A stretch of DNA of 64,000 nt from Saccopteryx bilineata (lineage: Eukaryota > Chordata > Mammalia > Chiroptera > Emballonuridae). Location: contig NC_089492.1 of NCBI RefSeq assembly GCF_036850765.1, positions 97,297,022 to 97,361,021 on the forward strand, written 5' to 3'. A model generated the notes under the pieces. It did no database searches. It was not told the DNA's origin and saw only the letters and a program-made list of their open reading frames with translations. Both the position numbers and the translations under genes were made by a program. This document shows positions 11,720-23,923 of the stretch, piece by piece; position 1 is the first letter of the stretch, and each line of letters opens with the position of its first letter.

Positions 11720-11885
11720 CGACAATAATGACTAAAACCACTGACTAATCACTTGCTCTGTCCCAGATACTATACTGACTGCTTTGCATCCACTATTACC
11801 GACCTTTTGGACGATATTGCAAGGAGGTATTACATTTCCCATTTTACACGTAAGAAAGAGAAATCTTTTATAAAAGTAAGCTGGC
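11720..11885 (-). mobile_element. MIR SINE fragment
   Basis: 'actaatcacttgctctgtccc', 'tttgcatccactattaccg' and 'cccattttacacg' match the reverse complement of the MIR 3' half. The copy is old and diverged. Confidence 0.65.
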
Positions 11886-11889
11886 TGAA

Positions 11890-12515
11890 GTCATGACATA
11901 AGAGATGAGTACTCTGGATTATACCATAATGGATTCCAAAATGGCAGCACCTTCTAGTTTGCTTGTTTTCACTATGGAGTTTCCACTGTAGTCCTGTAGC
12001 GGGAAAGCGCTCCTTACTTCTGTGCTCAGTGCAGACTAACACTTCCTCCCACCTGAAGAAGTGTGCGTAGCTTGCACTATCTCGTTGGAGCCTTGCACGT
12101 TTCCCTCCCTGACTCCTGCCTCCCCAGCCCCAAAGCGAGGGTTTTGTAAGCACTCCTATTCATCATGTAGCAAGAAAAAATGCTCCATTTAGAGGATCAT
12201 CAGCTAAAATCTGAAGTCTGAAATCATTCCAAAGTAATAATCTCAAGGTTTCCACTTGGTCAGGAAAAAAGAAAAGGGAGACAGAACTCCTAGTAGTGAA
12301 TAAGCACAACTAAAATAAGAGGGCAGTGAGTGGAGCTGAGAAGAATGTCCAACTTTAGCAGAACATTAATAATTTGCTCAAATAAGAATAAATCCTTTTT
12401 TCTTTTTTAAGAATTTCAATGCAGCTCTCAAATATACTGTCTTAGGATCAAAACATTTAAAAATATTTTTTTAAACTGGTATGTTATCCAAAAGAAATAG
12501 GGAAAACAACAAATT
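11890..12515. other. Intronic sequence, nothing clear
   Basis: No recognisable repeat, exon or RNA. An open frame overlapping the preceding MIR on the minus strand has no domain. Confidence 0.5.
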
Positions 12516-12519
12516 CATT

Positions 12520-12725
12520 CATAATTTTGTTTGTCAAGCATTTCTTAGACAGTCGTGTGTGCCAGATACTCTGTTGCAAAGAGGGAGAAGATACTATCCC
12601 CAATGAAGCTCATATTCCAGAGGGGCATTCCAAGAGTCAAGGAGTGAGTCTCCTTTATGGAAGACAGAAATCTTCCATCCCTAGAGAATCACAGGAAAGG
12701 GGAGACTTTCCAGGCATTTAGACAC
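12520..12725 (-). mobile_element. L2-like fragment
   Basis: 'caagcatttcttagacag', 'gtgccagatactctgttg' and 'gaagctcatattccagag' have the spacing of an antisense L2 3' end. Divergence is high, so the call is tentative. Confidence 0.5.
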
Positions 12726-13189
12726 TGGAACTATATACGTACCTTGATGTTCTCAAAGTGGACCACACAGCTCAGAGGTTAATGCACCTGGGGTCCTGGG
12801 TTCACAAAACTAAGGTTCTAGAAACCTCAGGCAGCTCAGACGGCTCAGCCAATAGTCCTGCAATGGAGAGGTTCCAGGTGCAGTGCGCTCCTGGAGGCAG
12901 GGCCTGGTAGCATCTCTTATGCACTCTGTGACTTTCAGGGGCCTTGTGATGGACAATAACAACCATTTCAGATAATAACTTGTTCACCATTGACCCTGAA
13001 TAGCAGCAGCCTTCCTTTGATGTTTGACCTTACACACTGAAAAAAAAAAATGAGGTCATATACATGCATTTATATCTGAATCACCAAAAAAGATCCTCTA
13101 CCTACAAATATTTTCCACACTAGCTTGATGACCTTTCAGCTAAAGAAATGTTTTTTGAGTGAAGTATAGCCCTCTCTATACTTCTAGAG

Positions 13190-13310
13190 AGTGAAGCATT
13201 CATTTATTCCTCCAACATTTATTAAGTGGCCTCTATGTGCAGAGCACCAGACCAAAAACTGTGGGAATTACAAGATGATTACCACATAGTCCCTGCATTA
13301 TTTACAATCT
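13190..13310 (-). mobile_element. L2 3'-end fragment
   Basis: 'attcatttattcctccaac', 'ttattaagtggcctctatg' and 'gcagagcaccagacc' match the antisense L2 terminus. Confidence 0.65.
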
Positions 13311-13449
13311 TCAAATCATCATTACCCAAATGACCATGACTACTAGGGAGAATATGAAAAATTCCATAAAAGGGAAAGGAAGGGTGACAAAAGCTGGAGA
13401 GAGTGAGGATATTCCAGAAGGCAGAAAAGATGTGCCTAAAGGCATAAAG

Positions 13450-13630
13450 CAATGCTTCTTCAACCACAGTCCAGGTAAGAATCACCTAGGGAAGCTCATT
13501 AAAATGCAAATAACTGGGCCTGGTCGTCAGAGAGACAGTATTCTCTAAAGAGGAACCCCAACATCTGAGTTTTCACAAGCACCCCAGGTGATTGGGATTT
13601 AGGTGGTTTTGGCAACACCCCTTGAGAGGA
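13450..13630. mobile_element. MER5A-like hAT relic
   Basis: 'aatcacctagggaagctcat', 'aaaatgcaaataactgggcc' and 'caccccaggtgattgggat' follow the order of a MER5A-type non-autonomous element. Both ends are degraded. Confidence 0.65.
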
Positions 13631-13759
13631 ACTGGCATAAAGGGTTGGAAGGGCAGAACTGGGTAGAAGTGTCATGAGGGCAGGGGGCATGTTTAGCAAG
13701 CACAGAATGGAGAGCAAAAGAACTTACACAGGGTAGTTGACAGGAGGTAATGCCTAAAA

Positions 13760-15075
13760 AACAGAAGACAGTGACTGTTGTAATATCAGGGAGATGCTGC
13801 TGTGAAATGATACCAGATAACCTTGCCTCCTCTCAGACTGGGGCTGCATGCAACGTCACAACCCAAAGCCCCTTGGTGAGTGTATATGGGAAGTAGGGGT
13901 GAGGTGGGCAGAGAAGAATGAACCTTTACAGAAGATCATGGGGGGATGGGGCAAAAGAGGAGATTAAAGCCCAGGGAGTAACTTACACCTACTTCATAAT
14001 TTTGACAAGGGTTCGTTCTGCCTTCTCTAAGTAGAAACAGGTAAAGATTGCTAGAACACTTCACTGACATGTGACAAAGACCCAGCATAGATGGAGTTTT
14101 CGAAGACCTTCTCTCTAGACTCCATTCACCCTGAATAGAGGTAGAAAATATGCAGAAACATACACCCCTGACTAGAAATCTTGGGTGACAAGGGGAGCTG
14201 TGCCCTTTCAATGACAGTCTCTTTGTAGGGCGTCTTCTATGCTCTTTGTTCACTGCAACTCAAGAGTTAATTGTTGTAGTCACTCTTTCTGCTTTCTGGT
14301 CTGTCCCTTGGGCCTGGGGAAGTTTAATACAAAATCCAATTTCAAGCTATATGACAGAAACCTTTAGAATGCCTTTTTTAAAAAATATCTTTTTTAACAA
14401 GGAAAATGCTGGTTATGGGCATAGAGGCTGGTGAATTTCATCAGCTTTTTCCCTGAGTCATTAAAGCTTCATCTTCAAGTAGTTTGTTTCTCAGGTGATG
14501 GAATCCTAGCAACTTGAGGTTTGTTAAGTCTTTTAAGTTTTCCCACATAGTCTCAAATCACTGTCCCGGAAAAAATAAGATGCTCTTGAGGAGGCCGAAA
14601 GTAGGAAGTAAAAAGAAATATTTAAAGAAGAAATTCAAGCTTATAGATGCTCATGTAATGGTGAACCTTCATCAATATTCTATGTTACAATTTTCTGAAG
14701 TTCCTGACAATATACTCAGTAACATGACTCTAAAAGCAAGTGTATATGTACATAGAACAAATTAATTTTTAAAACAAAAGTAGCTTAAAAAGGAACTAGC
14801 CACATTTTATTATTTATAAGAATAAACTGTGTGGCTTACAGGAAAACATGAAATGTTTACACAAATCTCTGAGCACAGTTTATGAAACATTGTTTCTCTA
14901 TTAAGTAAGGCATCTAGTGCCTATGCCCTTTATACCAATGCTACACACTTATAGTTGAAGAATTGTTTAAATGTTGGCTTAAGTGTTATGATTTAATGTT
15001 AATAATTATGACAAGACTATGATGTTAATGTCTTTTTTGTGATCAGTGAAGAGCTATAGGAGAGGACCAATTTAA
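13760..15075. other. Intronic sequence, nothing clear
   Basis: No repeat family or exon recognised. Composition becomes AT-rich toward the L1 insertion at 15088. Confidence 0.5.
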
Positions 15076-15087
15076 AAATGTAGAGAG

Positions 15088-15933
15088 CTCTTTATATATT
15101 TTGGATATTAGTCCCTTATCTGAGCTATTGTTTGAAAATATTATCTCCCATTTAGTTGGTCACCTATTTGTTTTGTTGACAGTTTCTCTTGCTGTGCAGA
15201 AGCTTCTTAGTCTGATGTAGTCCCATTCATTTATCTTTGCCTTTACTTTCCTTGCCTTTGGAGTCAAATTCATAAAATGTTCTTTATGGCCAAGGTCCTC
15301 AAATTTAGTACCTATGTTTTCTTCTATGTTATTTATTGTTTCAGATCTTATATTTAGTTCTTTGAACCATTTTGAATTAATTTTTGTGCAAGGAGATAAA
15401 CTGTAGTCAAGTTTCATTCTTTTGCATTTGGCTTTACAATTTTCCCAGCACCATTTATCATGGCGGCCAAGACATTAAAACAGCCAAAATGCCCTTCAAT
15501 AGAGGACTGGATAAAGAAGATGTGGTACATATATACAACGGAATACTACTCAGCCATAAGAAATGATGACATCGGATCATTTACAATAATATGGATGGAC
15601 CTTGATAACATTATACTGAGTGAAATAAGTAAGTCAGAAAAAGCTAAGAACTGTATGATTCCATACATAGGTGGGACACAAAATTAAGACTCATGGACAT
15701 AGACAGGAGTTCAGTGATTACCAGGGAGAAGGGAAGGGTGGAAAGGGAGGGAGACTGGAGGAAGGGCAAGGGCTTAAAGAGAAACAAAATACAGGGTGAC
15801 AGAAGATGATTTGACTTTGGGTGATGGGTATACAACATAATCGACTGTCCAAAAGATATGGAGATATTTTCTCTAAATCTATGTACTCTGATAGACTAAT
15901 ATCACCCTGTTAAATTTAATTGTCTAAAAAAAT
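15088..15933. mobile_element. L1 LINE with 5' inversion
   Basis: Bases 15088-15460 read as L1 ORF2 on the minus strand (translation includes [14 protein letters not shown] and [20 protein letters not shown]). From about 15463 the plus strand reads the end of ORF2 (QPKCPSIEDWIKKMWYIYT, then EYYSAIRNDD) and a stop at 15685, followed by the 3' UTR and an A-rich end. The two parts join head to head near 15460-15467. The ORF2 stretch between the two parts is missing, as expected for twin priming. ATGTAGAGA flanks both sides (15079-15087 and 15934-15942) and marks one insertion event. It is 5'-truncated and non-functional. Confidence 0.9.
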
Positions 15934-16076
15934 ATGTAGAGAAAAAAAGTCAATGGAGAAAGTAATGCTAATCATTTAATCAAGTAATTAGTAAGTGAAG
16001 ACAATAACTTCTGCCTAGTAAGGCTTTGCTTAAGCAAGGACTGTTTTCATCAATATCAGTGACTAAGAGAGAATAT

Positions 16077-16420
16077 TCATTCATTCATTCATTCATTCAT
16101 TCAACAAATGTATATTATGTGTCTTGCAATGTACAAAGCATTGGGACTAGAACCATGAAATAAACAGACACAATCTCTCTCCTCTAGGAATTTATTATCT
16201 AGCTGGGAAGACAGATAGCAGATGTTAATTTAATTGTTACTAAAAAAAACCATAGTTATTAACTCTGATAAAGGTTATGAAGGAAAAACACCCTCCTACA
16301 AGAGCAAGTAATGGAAGACCTGACCACTAGGGTACTGGGAAAGGCTCTGCTGAAGAGATAACATGTGAGCTGAAATTTAAGACACTCAGCAGGAAACCAG
16401 GCAAAAGGTTGCTGGAGTGT
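16077..16420 (-). mobile_element. L2 3'-end fragment with ATTC repeat
   Basis: A short (CATT)n run at 16077-16103 leads into 'caacaaatgtatattatg', 'gtacaaagcattgggac' and 'ctgaagagataacatgtgag', the antisense order of L2. The ATTC run probably grew from the repeated L2 tail. Confidence 0.75.
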
Positions 16421-16424
16421 AGGG

Positions 16425-17615
16425 CCTTCTGTTGACAGTTCTGCAATGACCCCTCTCTGAAATGGGATTACTCAGAGACCTACCTTGTTAGATATACTGG
16501 GGTATGAGATCATGCATTTAAAAAATACTGAAAGCAGCTTCTGTAATTTATACGACACCTTTCCCCTCTGAGGTCACAGTTATGCAACTGCTGGGGGGCA
16601 ATGCGTTGGATGAAAGGGTCACTGGCCTGGGGGCCAAAAGAAATCAGTGCTGGACTAGGCTGTCACTGACCAGTCATGTGGCCATGGGCAAGTCACTTTC
16701 CATTTTTCAGTCTGATTTGTAAAACTTCAAAATTTCACTAACAGCCTGAAGCTATAATATTCTAATCTCTCACTTTGGCATTCAAGGTCATCATCTGCAA
16801 CACAGTACCTGTCTACCTTCCTAGGTCAGCGGAGCTACCAGATGAGAAGGACCCAACCTGCACCGCATCTCCCTCCTCATGCTTCTCCCTGTTCTCCATG
16901 ACCCATCTCAAAGACCCACTTTTCCTGCATAAAACTTCTTTTATGGCTAGGGAATCCCCTAAAAGTCTCCAGCTTTCTCTCTTCTCCTTTTCCTGACATG
17001 AAAACTCAGGACATGGTATCCTGAAAGAATTTCTCAAAGCCACACATCTCAGAAATGGCAGAGCTAGACTCTAAAACAAGGTCTCTGAGTTCTAGGTTGA
17101 CATCAATCCAATTGCTAAGATTCCCCAAGCTCCCTAAGGTTACCGTTGCATCTCTCAGAAGCTACCTGTGTGTCAGATGTCGGCCAACGAGTCAAATTTA
17201 GCTTTCTACCTGCTTTTATAAGGTCTGTGAAATTAATTCTTTCATCTTTAAATATTTAAAAATTAAATGACCAATATTTCGTGACATGAGAAAATGATAT
17301 GATGTTCACATTTCATGTGTCACAATTCAAAAATAATGTTTTGTAGAACACAACATGCCCATTCTTTCATTCAAGTATTGTCTGTGCCTGCTTTCTCATT
17401 AGAACAGCGTTGAATAATTGTAACAGACCCTACGGCCCACAAAGTCAAAAATACTATGTGGCCCTTTAAAAGACAGTTGTATAAACTTTGGTGTAAGTCA
17501 CTACATATGTCCTTATCTTCCTTCCCCTGTCCATGGAACGTCCCACAGTTAGCATGTTCATGCAAAGGCACGGAGGCAGGGAGAGGGGTTTCTCACTATT
17601 CATCTCTCCTGTAAC
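16425..17615. other. Intronic sequence, possible L2 trace
   Basis: A weak L2-like stretch may lie at 16840-16960 ('cttctccctgttctccatg', 'aaagacccacttttcctg'). Nothing else is recognisable. Confidence 0.4.
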
Positions 17616-17619
17616 AGGA

Positions 17620-17765
17620 AACAATCCTATTGAGCACTCTTGTGCCAGAAACTGTTCCAAAGGTGTTACAACTATTAATGTCTTATTACACACAAAAACC
17701 CCATCAGTCACTTAATTATTATCATTTCCACTTAACAGATGAAGAAAAAAAGGCACAGGTGTTAA
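17620..17765 (-). mobile_element. MIR SINE fragment
   Basis: 'tattgagcactcttgtgcc', 'attattatcatttccac' and 'ttaacagatgaagaaaaa' match the reverse complement of MIR. Confidence 0.65.
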
Positions 17766-18088
17766 AAATACCATTTGTTGAATTCATACAAAAATATAAA
17801 TATTGTGATAGGTCTGCGGACCTCAAAGAAAGTTAGTCTGAGTCCTCTAGGGGCCTTCATTTTGTTAGTCAATATCTTCAATCTAGAAGCAAAAGTCATA
17901 ATAGTTCTCCTTCCACTCTGGGGAGTCCTATTCATCCAGAGACTCCTGAGCAGAAAACACAGGCACGTTTCTGGAGCCCTCTGCATTATCTAAGAAAAGA
18001 AGGGAGATGTGACTTTGGTGAAATGACTTTAGAGTCATTGATCTGGATTAAGCTATCTCCAGTTTCACTCTCATAAAGTAATTTCTTT

Positions 18089-18397
18089 CTTTTTTTTGTG
18101 GCAGAGACAGAGTCAGAGAGATGGAAAGACAGACAGACAGGGAGAGAGATGAGAAACATCAATTCTTCATTGCGGCTCCTTAGTTGTTCATTGATTGATT
18201 TCTCATATGTGCCTTGATCGGGGGACTACAGAAGACTGAGTAACCCCTTGCTCGAGCCAGCGACCTTGGGCTCAAGCTGGTGAGTCTTGCTCAAACCAGA
18301 TGAGCTCGCGCTCAAGCTGGTGACCTTGGGGTCTCGAACCTGGGTCCTGTGTGTCCCAGTCCAACGCTCTATCCACTGTGCCACCGCCTGGTCAGGC
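18089..18397 (-). mobile_element. tRNA-derived bat SINE (CCTGACCAGG head)
   Basis: The head lies at the right end (forward CCACCGCCTGGTCAGGC) and the tail at the left (T-run at 18089-18097). The internal B-box reads GGTTCGAGACC on the minus strand. A perfect 15-bp target-site duplication, TAAAGTAATTTCTTT, lies at 18074-18088 and 18398-18412. The copy is full length. Confidence 0.95.
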
Positions 18398-18414
18398 TAA
18401 AGTAATTTCTTTTC

Positions 18415-19365
18415 ATATGCTCTTCATATATGCTTATTTGTTAAAAGAAACAACAACAAACAGATGATTACAGGTCTGATGTTTTTTCCAAAGATGCTAG
18501 CTGTGGTTCTAAGCAAGAAGAGGACTGGTAAGGAGGAGCCCTCAACACAGGCCGCTGACAGCTAGCTGAATGGCCAGTAGAAGGAAGCCACTGAGTAATC
18601 AGAGGAAAAAAGAGCCATCAACTTTTTTTTTTTTTTGAGCCCAAAACCAACTCAAACATTTAAGCTCTAGAGGGCTCACATCTCTCATCATTTGAAAGGT
18701 AGTTTGTTTTGAAAGAGTGACTTGGAACTTCTGAGAGACTTCTGAGTACCTGTCCAAACTCTATCCTTTTGCCCTGGCTGATGCTACTCACCCTGGGGCT
18801 CTACCAGAGTCTGTGGAGGAAGTTCAGGTGTGCATGCAGTAAGCAGTCCGTTCTCTAAATCTGCCATTTGGACTGGATGCTCTCCATCAGCAGAGCAGAT
18901 GAAGAGAGCCCGGGGTCCAGTGCTGGAAGGGGAAGCAAATAAGGAGCTGGAGAAGCTCAGGAAGCTCAAGGGAGACAGCAGTTAAGCCATTCGGTGCTAA
19001 GCAAGGAAAAAACACCTGGGAAGGTACACAAAACATAATCGTCAACTTTAGGAGAGGAGCAGGCTGACAGGTGACACTTGGCCAACCTTTCAGATTATTA
19101 CAGCCTCTCTTGTTCAAGGCTGTGCTGGAAATTCATCATCAATTTTGGTTTCACATGCAAAATACTTTTGTGCAACAGTTTCTGCCATCATTTGTACCAG
19201 ATCCACAGATCCCATGGCATAGTCCTGACTGTGACAGACAGCTGACTGGAAAAGTCTGGAAATGGTCCTAACATTGCCCCAGGTTTGTCCTTGTCATAAA
19301 TTAGCTGGGGCTGTTTATTTAAAAATAGCCAGAACTTATTTTTAAAGTCCTTTTCACTCTCTGAG
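18415..19365. other. Intronic sequence, nothing clear
   Basis: Apart from a T-run near 18622, no repeat, exon or RNA is recognisable. Confidence 0.5.
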
Positions 19366-19369
19366 AACA

Positions 19370-19830
19370 AATTAAAATGCTTCCTCTTCCATGAAGCCTT
19401 TTCCAGTATCGTCTTCTTCCTTTACACTCTGCAGCACATTGCTCATTCGTGGCAGCCATCTCTCTCACTCATCAAAGTATTTACTCATTCTAGACAGTGG
19501 CATCCCTGAGAAGAGAGAATGTGACTCAAAGAACATGGCTTCTGAACAGCCTCAAAAACTGGTGCCATCACCTGTTCAGTTTCGGACAAGTTATTTATCT
19601 GAGCCATCATCTTCATCTTTAAATCAGGAAAAGAATGCTTCCCTTGTGGGACACTTATGAGCATTAACTGAGAAAATGTGTACCAAGGGCTTAGACTGGT
19701 CCCTGGAAGACAGCGGGTGCTCAACAAATATCGAGCAGCACCTCTTCATCATCTGCATCCTCTGGAAAGCCCAGTGCAGTGTCTTGCACACACTGAGTTC
19801 TCAATAAATATCAGGGCTGAGTTGAGACAA
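19370..19830 (+). mobile_element. L2 fragments with an interleaved MIR
   Basis: L2-like text appears at 19375-19500 ('tccatgaagccttttccag') and at 19760-19820 ('cagtgtcttgcacacactg', 'ctcaataaatatcag'). Between them, 19595-19745 reads like the 3' half of a sense MIR ('catcttcatctttaaatcagg', 'gggtgctcaacaaatatcg'). The exact borders are uncertain. Confidence 0.5.
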
Positions 19831-19834
19831 ATTG

Positions 19835-21150
19835 CTGAATCACCCTCTTGTCTGTTTGACTTCATCTCACATCAGATTCAACCAGCAGATTATTAATTAT
19901 GCTGACTTCACATGCAATGACGTCTACAACGTGATTGCTTTTCTGTCTTTTTTAAGACTGAAGATGGATTCTCTTATTTGCATGTATTTTTCTACGTCCA
20001 TTCATTATGCCAGATACCAATAGTCTGCATGGGTATCACACTAGCTTTCTAGGTTACTGGTCTGAATATTCCAAAACGATACAGTGGAAGCCACTCAAGA
20101 TTTTACAGATATCATTTCACACCAGGGAAAATATTTTGTCCCTTTCTCAGAAGATGTTAAAAAGGCTAAAATTTCACAAAAGGATCAAATTTTTGTTCCC
20201 TTTGCTGCCCCAGAAGTCAAATTTCAGTGTTGGGGTTTATCTTTGCCTCTGTCTGGCTACTGCCAGCAGCCCTGCCCTGGGCACTCAGGCCCCACCCACT
20301 TCCCCGCCAGAAGTGCCCTCAGAGGGCACCAGCTATGCAGCAACTAGTTTCAAAAGTCTTCCACTTTCTCTGCATCTTCCTGTATTCCAGGCTCTTAGGA
20401 CTTTTCTGTCTTCCAGCAGATCAGATAAACCAATCCAGTTTTTAAAAATGAATAATATGCTAAGGGTTTGAGTATTAATGGTATCTCCTTCTCAGGTAAT
20501 ATTCACTGCATTTTATTAGGAATCTACTGGATAGAATTACTTATTCACAGGGATGTCTATGATGTGAGAATTTCAAATCCTATGTTGGCCAATGAATAAA
20601 TGGATAACTGCTTTGCACCTAGAGATAGTTTGCCTTCCTCTAATCACTTGAGAATGCAATACACTTGCCCTTGACCACAAACACATTTCCTTCACTTCAG
20701 GACTTTCATTCTTCTGAAATTGTCTAAAAAGTTACCGGTAAAGAGAAAATCTGATTCTCGTACACATTTGTCTATTTTGTAACTTACTACACTCTCTTGG
20801 CTGGGTAGATCACAAATGCAGATATAAAACACATCGGGTTCAGTACAGAGCCACCAGCAAAGAGAACCTCATAGTAAGCGCTGTGAGAAACTCTCTCCTA
20901 AGTCAGCAAACTGGGAAAAGGTGCCCAATCTCATCTTTATTCTGAACAGCTCTTGATAAAAACATATCCGGAAGAGTCATTTACCCTAGCGTCTCCCAGT
21001 TCAGAAGAGTCTGTTTGATCGACAAATCCAAGTGAGACCCAAATAATTGATTAGTTTGAGTCTTCAAAATATGTTATATCTGTGCACAAGTGAGAGGCTG
21101 AGGAGGAGGATGGAGGGAAGCAGGAAGAGAGAGCAGTGTGGGGAGGCGCA
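19835..21150. other. Intronic sequence, nothing clear
   Basis: No recognisable repeat or exon. The 154-codon open frame at 20007-20471 (plus) shows no domain. Confidence 0.5.
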
Positions 21151-21154
21151 TGTG

Positions 21155-21157
<3 letters not shown>

Positions 21158-21192
<35 letters not shown>
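21158..21192. repeat. (CA)n microsatellite
   Basis: An uninterrupted CA dinucleotide run of about 34 bp. Confidence 0.95.
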
Positions 21193-21193
<1 letters not shown>

Positions 21194-21194
21194 A

Positions 21195-23195
21195 TCTTTT
21201 GGAAGAGAAAGAAAGAAAACTAGAAATAATCCCACTGTGTTTGATGAGGCCCCACCAGAACAGCCTTCAATCTAAATCAAAATTTCAGAGGCAGACTCTG
21301 AAAGCTCACAACCCCAGAATCTAGTCCATCCCAAAGGGTCAGAGAACAACTGATATGTGCTTCCACTAAATCTCAGCTGTGTCTCCAGGCCACTGACACC
21401 CCTTTGTTCAGACAGAAAATTGGAAACAGCTGGTTCAGCAACCCCCTGGCCTGGTGGGCCACAATGACTGGTGAGAATTAGAACCCAAGTGACCGGCAGC
21501 TGAGGGAAATCTAAGTGATGGGATTCTGGAACCCGGAGAAAGTCAGGGAGAATATTTGCCACAAGAGGGAGCAGGAGAATTTAGTCAGATGGGAGACAAT
21601 TTGGCAGAGGATCTGAGGAGGGGTCTAGGAGGCCTGGATGATTTGGGAAGATGTTTTGGCAAGAGACATTTATCCCTTAGAGGACAAAAAAAAAATTGAT
21701 GATAGGAGCAGGAAAGAAAGAAAGATCATTGCATGTTGATACCTAAGTTCTTAATAAATGTAAAGCAGCAAATTAATTTTCATTTAAAAGGAACGTACAT
21801 ACACTCTGCAAAAATATAAACCATAATATATATATATATGTGCCCTACCATCCTTTTTTGATTGTGTATTCCTCACCCCCGCCCCCGATTTAATTTGTTT
21901 GTTTGGATTTTGTCTATTTCCATGCTGATGGGCAGATTGCTTGCTTATTACCTACATGCTGTTCTCCCTCTCTATGAAAGCATCATGGAGAAAAGTCTCC
22001 TCTCACTGAATTGCAACATGAAAATCAGAGGGTAAAGTCCTAATATGCACTGACTTTGAAAGAAACACATCCATGAGCTAAATGAATGCTTTAACTTGCT
22101 TTAAAGGGGGAATGCAACTTCACTGGATGTGCAGAGGCTCCCTCATCATTTATTTTGTCAAAGAAACACATTAAGTACTTAGAGGGAAGGAACCATGCGT
22201 TTACTTTGTAAGATAAATAAAAGTCTATTTTTATCTGATAAAAAAACATGTTAAATATAGCTTGCTAACAAAATGTTGAAGCTCTTAGAGTATTTAATGT
22301 AATTTTTGCAAATAGTTCTATAGGTGTTACTAACTATATTTCACCTTCCTTTTAAAATTTTATTTGAAGTTAAAGTACCGCTACTGCTATGCATTTAATT
22401 CCCCTATATAGTCAACAAAGGATTATCTAGTCCACAATCTTAATCCAAAAAGATTCAGTGGAAACCATTAAATAATAATAGGTAAAAGTACATAGAAAGA
22501 TAGGTAGGTAGGTAGGTCTGTAGATAGATAAATAGACAGATCATAAAGCATAGCCTTCATATTCTTTTAATTCCTTACTCTCCCTTTTCCAGCTCTGCTA
22601 ATTTTGCAAGACAGAATAAATGAAGTCTGATTGTCATAGACACTTACATCCTTTGCAACATCTGCACAGCTCAACAGTGAATAATAGTTTACCTTTGTCA
22701 CATTTTTTTCCCTTAAGGAATTAATCACTCCATATTTAATAAAAGACAACAGCCATTTTAGGGGGGGGGGCGAGCAGGAATCCTTTTATAGTGGCTGGGA
22801 GAAATCTTAGCTAAAGAGCCCTTAGATCCAGATGGAATCTTTCAAGCAGGCAGAATTTATGAAATGAAAACCATGTAGGAAAACACATCTTGCTTCTTGA
22901 AAAAATAGGTGGGTCTTCCCCCCATCTTTTCACTCACAAGTCCCCCAAAATGGTGCTTGCTCTTTCTTCCTTCCTCCTTTCCTACCTGCCTAACCTCCCA
23001 ATTAAGCAAGTTGAGCAAAACCCACAGAGCTAAATCCAAGTAACAACATTTGAAAGAGGAACCTAAAGACAATCATCTCTATTTTGGCTTTCTTTTCTCA
23101 TCGGAAATGAATGAAACCTCTAGATACATCTTCTTCCCTCCTTTCCTGACTTGCTGCAGGAATTGCTTTGGGAGAGAAAGGGGAAAGCAAGTGAG
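21195..23195. other. Intronic sequence with minor simple repeats
   Basis: Contains a short TA run near 21827, a GGTA/GATA run at 22496-22540, a C-rich patch near 21877 and a G-run at 22761-22770. No exon or known transposon was recognised. Confidence 0.5.
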
Positions 23196-23198
23196 GCG

Positions 23199-23200
<2 letters not shown>

Positions 23201-23236
<36 letters not shown>

Positions 23237-23252
23237 ACATGCGCGCGCGCGC
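23201..23252. repeat. Alternating purine-pyrimidine tract, (GT)n then (GC)n
   Basis: GT repeats from 23201 pass through GTACACAT into a GC repeat ending at 23252. The purine-pyrimidine alternation is unbroken for 52 bp. GT and especially GC alternation are the classic Z-DNA-forming sequences. The tract lies about 1.6 kb from the CpG island. Confidence 0.95.
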
Positions 23253-23657
23253 CCCCGCCTGCGCCGGGGGCATGGGCAAAAGATACACTTTGTGAATCCC
23301 CTCCTCGTTGCTCCCGGTTGGTTTCCCTTAGGAAATCTTCACCCAGAAGGTGGAGTGTGGATGTTCTATCGCTCATATTTGGAGATACTGAAGCTCTGCT
23401 TTTAATCAGCTCTGATCAGAATCTCCACCTACTCTGCCAGCTCCTCCATGATCGAGATGCCTGTACTGTCTTTACCATATCTGTCATTTTTTAAAAAGCT
23501 TCTTCCACTACACCTCCTACTGATATCCTTCCCCCCCCCCCTCTCTTTTTAGTCTTTACACCTCCAGCAGGACAAAGTTTGTATTGTTATAGTCACAACC
23601 ACTAGTGGCTGACTAGCTGGAGTGAGACAGAGCGCGCCAGCAAGGCAGCCAGGCTAA

Positions 23658-23676
23658 GGGGGTGGGGGTGGGTGGG
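23658..23676 (+). other. G-quadruplex motif
   Basis: GGGGGTGGGGGTGGGTGGG has four G-runs with single-base T loops on the plus strand, the geometry of a very stable parallel quadruplex. The plus strand is the template strand for SLC8A1. It lies about 1.2 kb downstream of the CpG island in the gene's direction. Confidence 0.85.
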
Positions 23677-23923
23677 AGGTAAAACAGATACCTAGTGCAA
23701 AGCATGACTTTCTTTCCAATGACGGCGATCACCCTGAACACCGACCTTTTTTAAAATTCTTTGTTAAATCTGATCACTCTGCTCACAACGGGCAACCACT
23801 GCCACTTTGGGGAGGGAAATACGAATTGCTAGCCCAAGCCATTCATCAGTCAACAGAATCAATGGGGGGAAGGGGGATTTTAAAAATCAAGGAAGGACCA
23901 TACTGTGTTCTTAAAATCATCGC

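Noticed and set aside
15160..15687. Open frames with reverse-transcriptase-like sequence on both strands
   Set aside because: They are the two halves of one inverted, truncated L1 copy, not genes.
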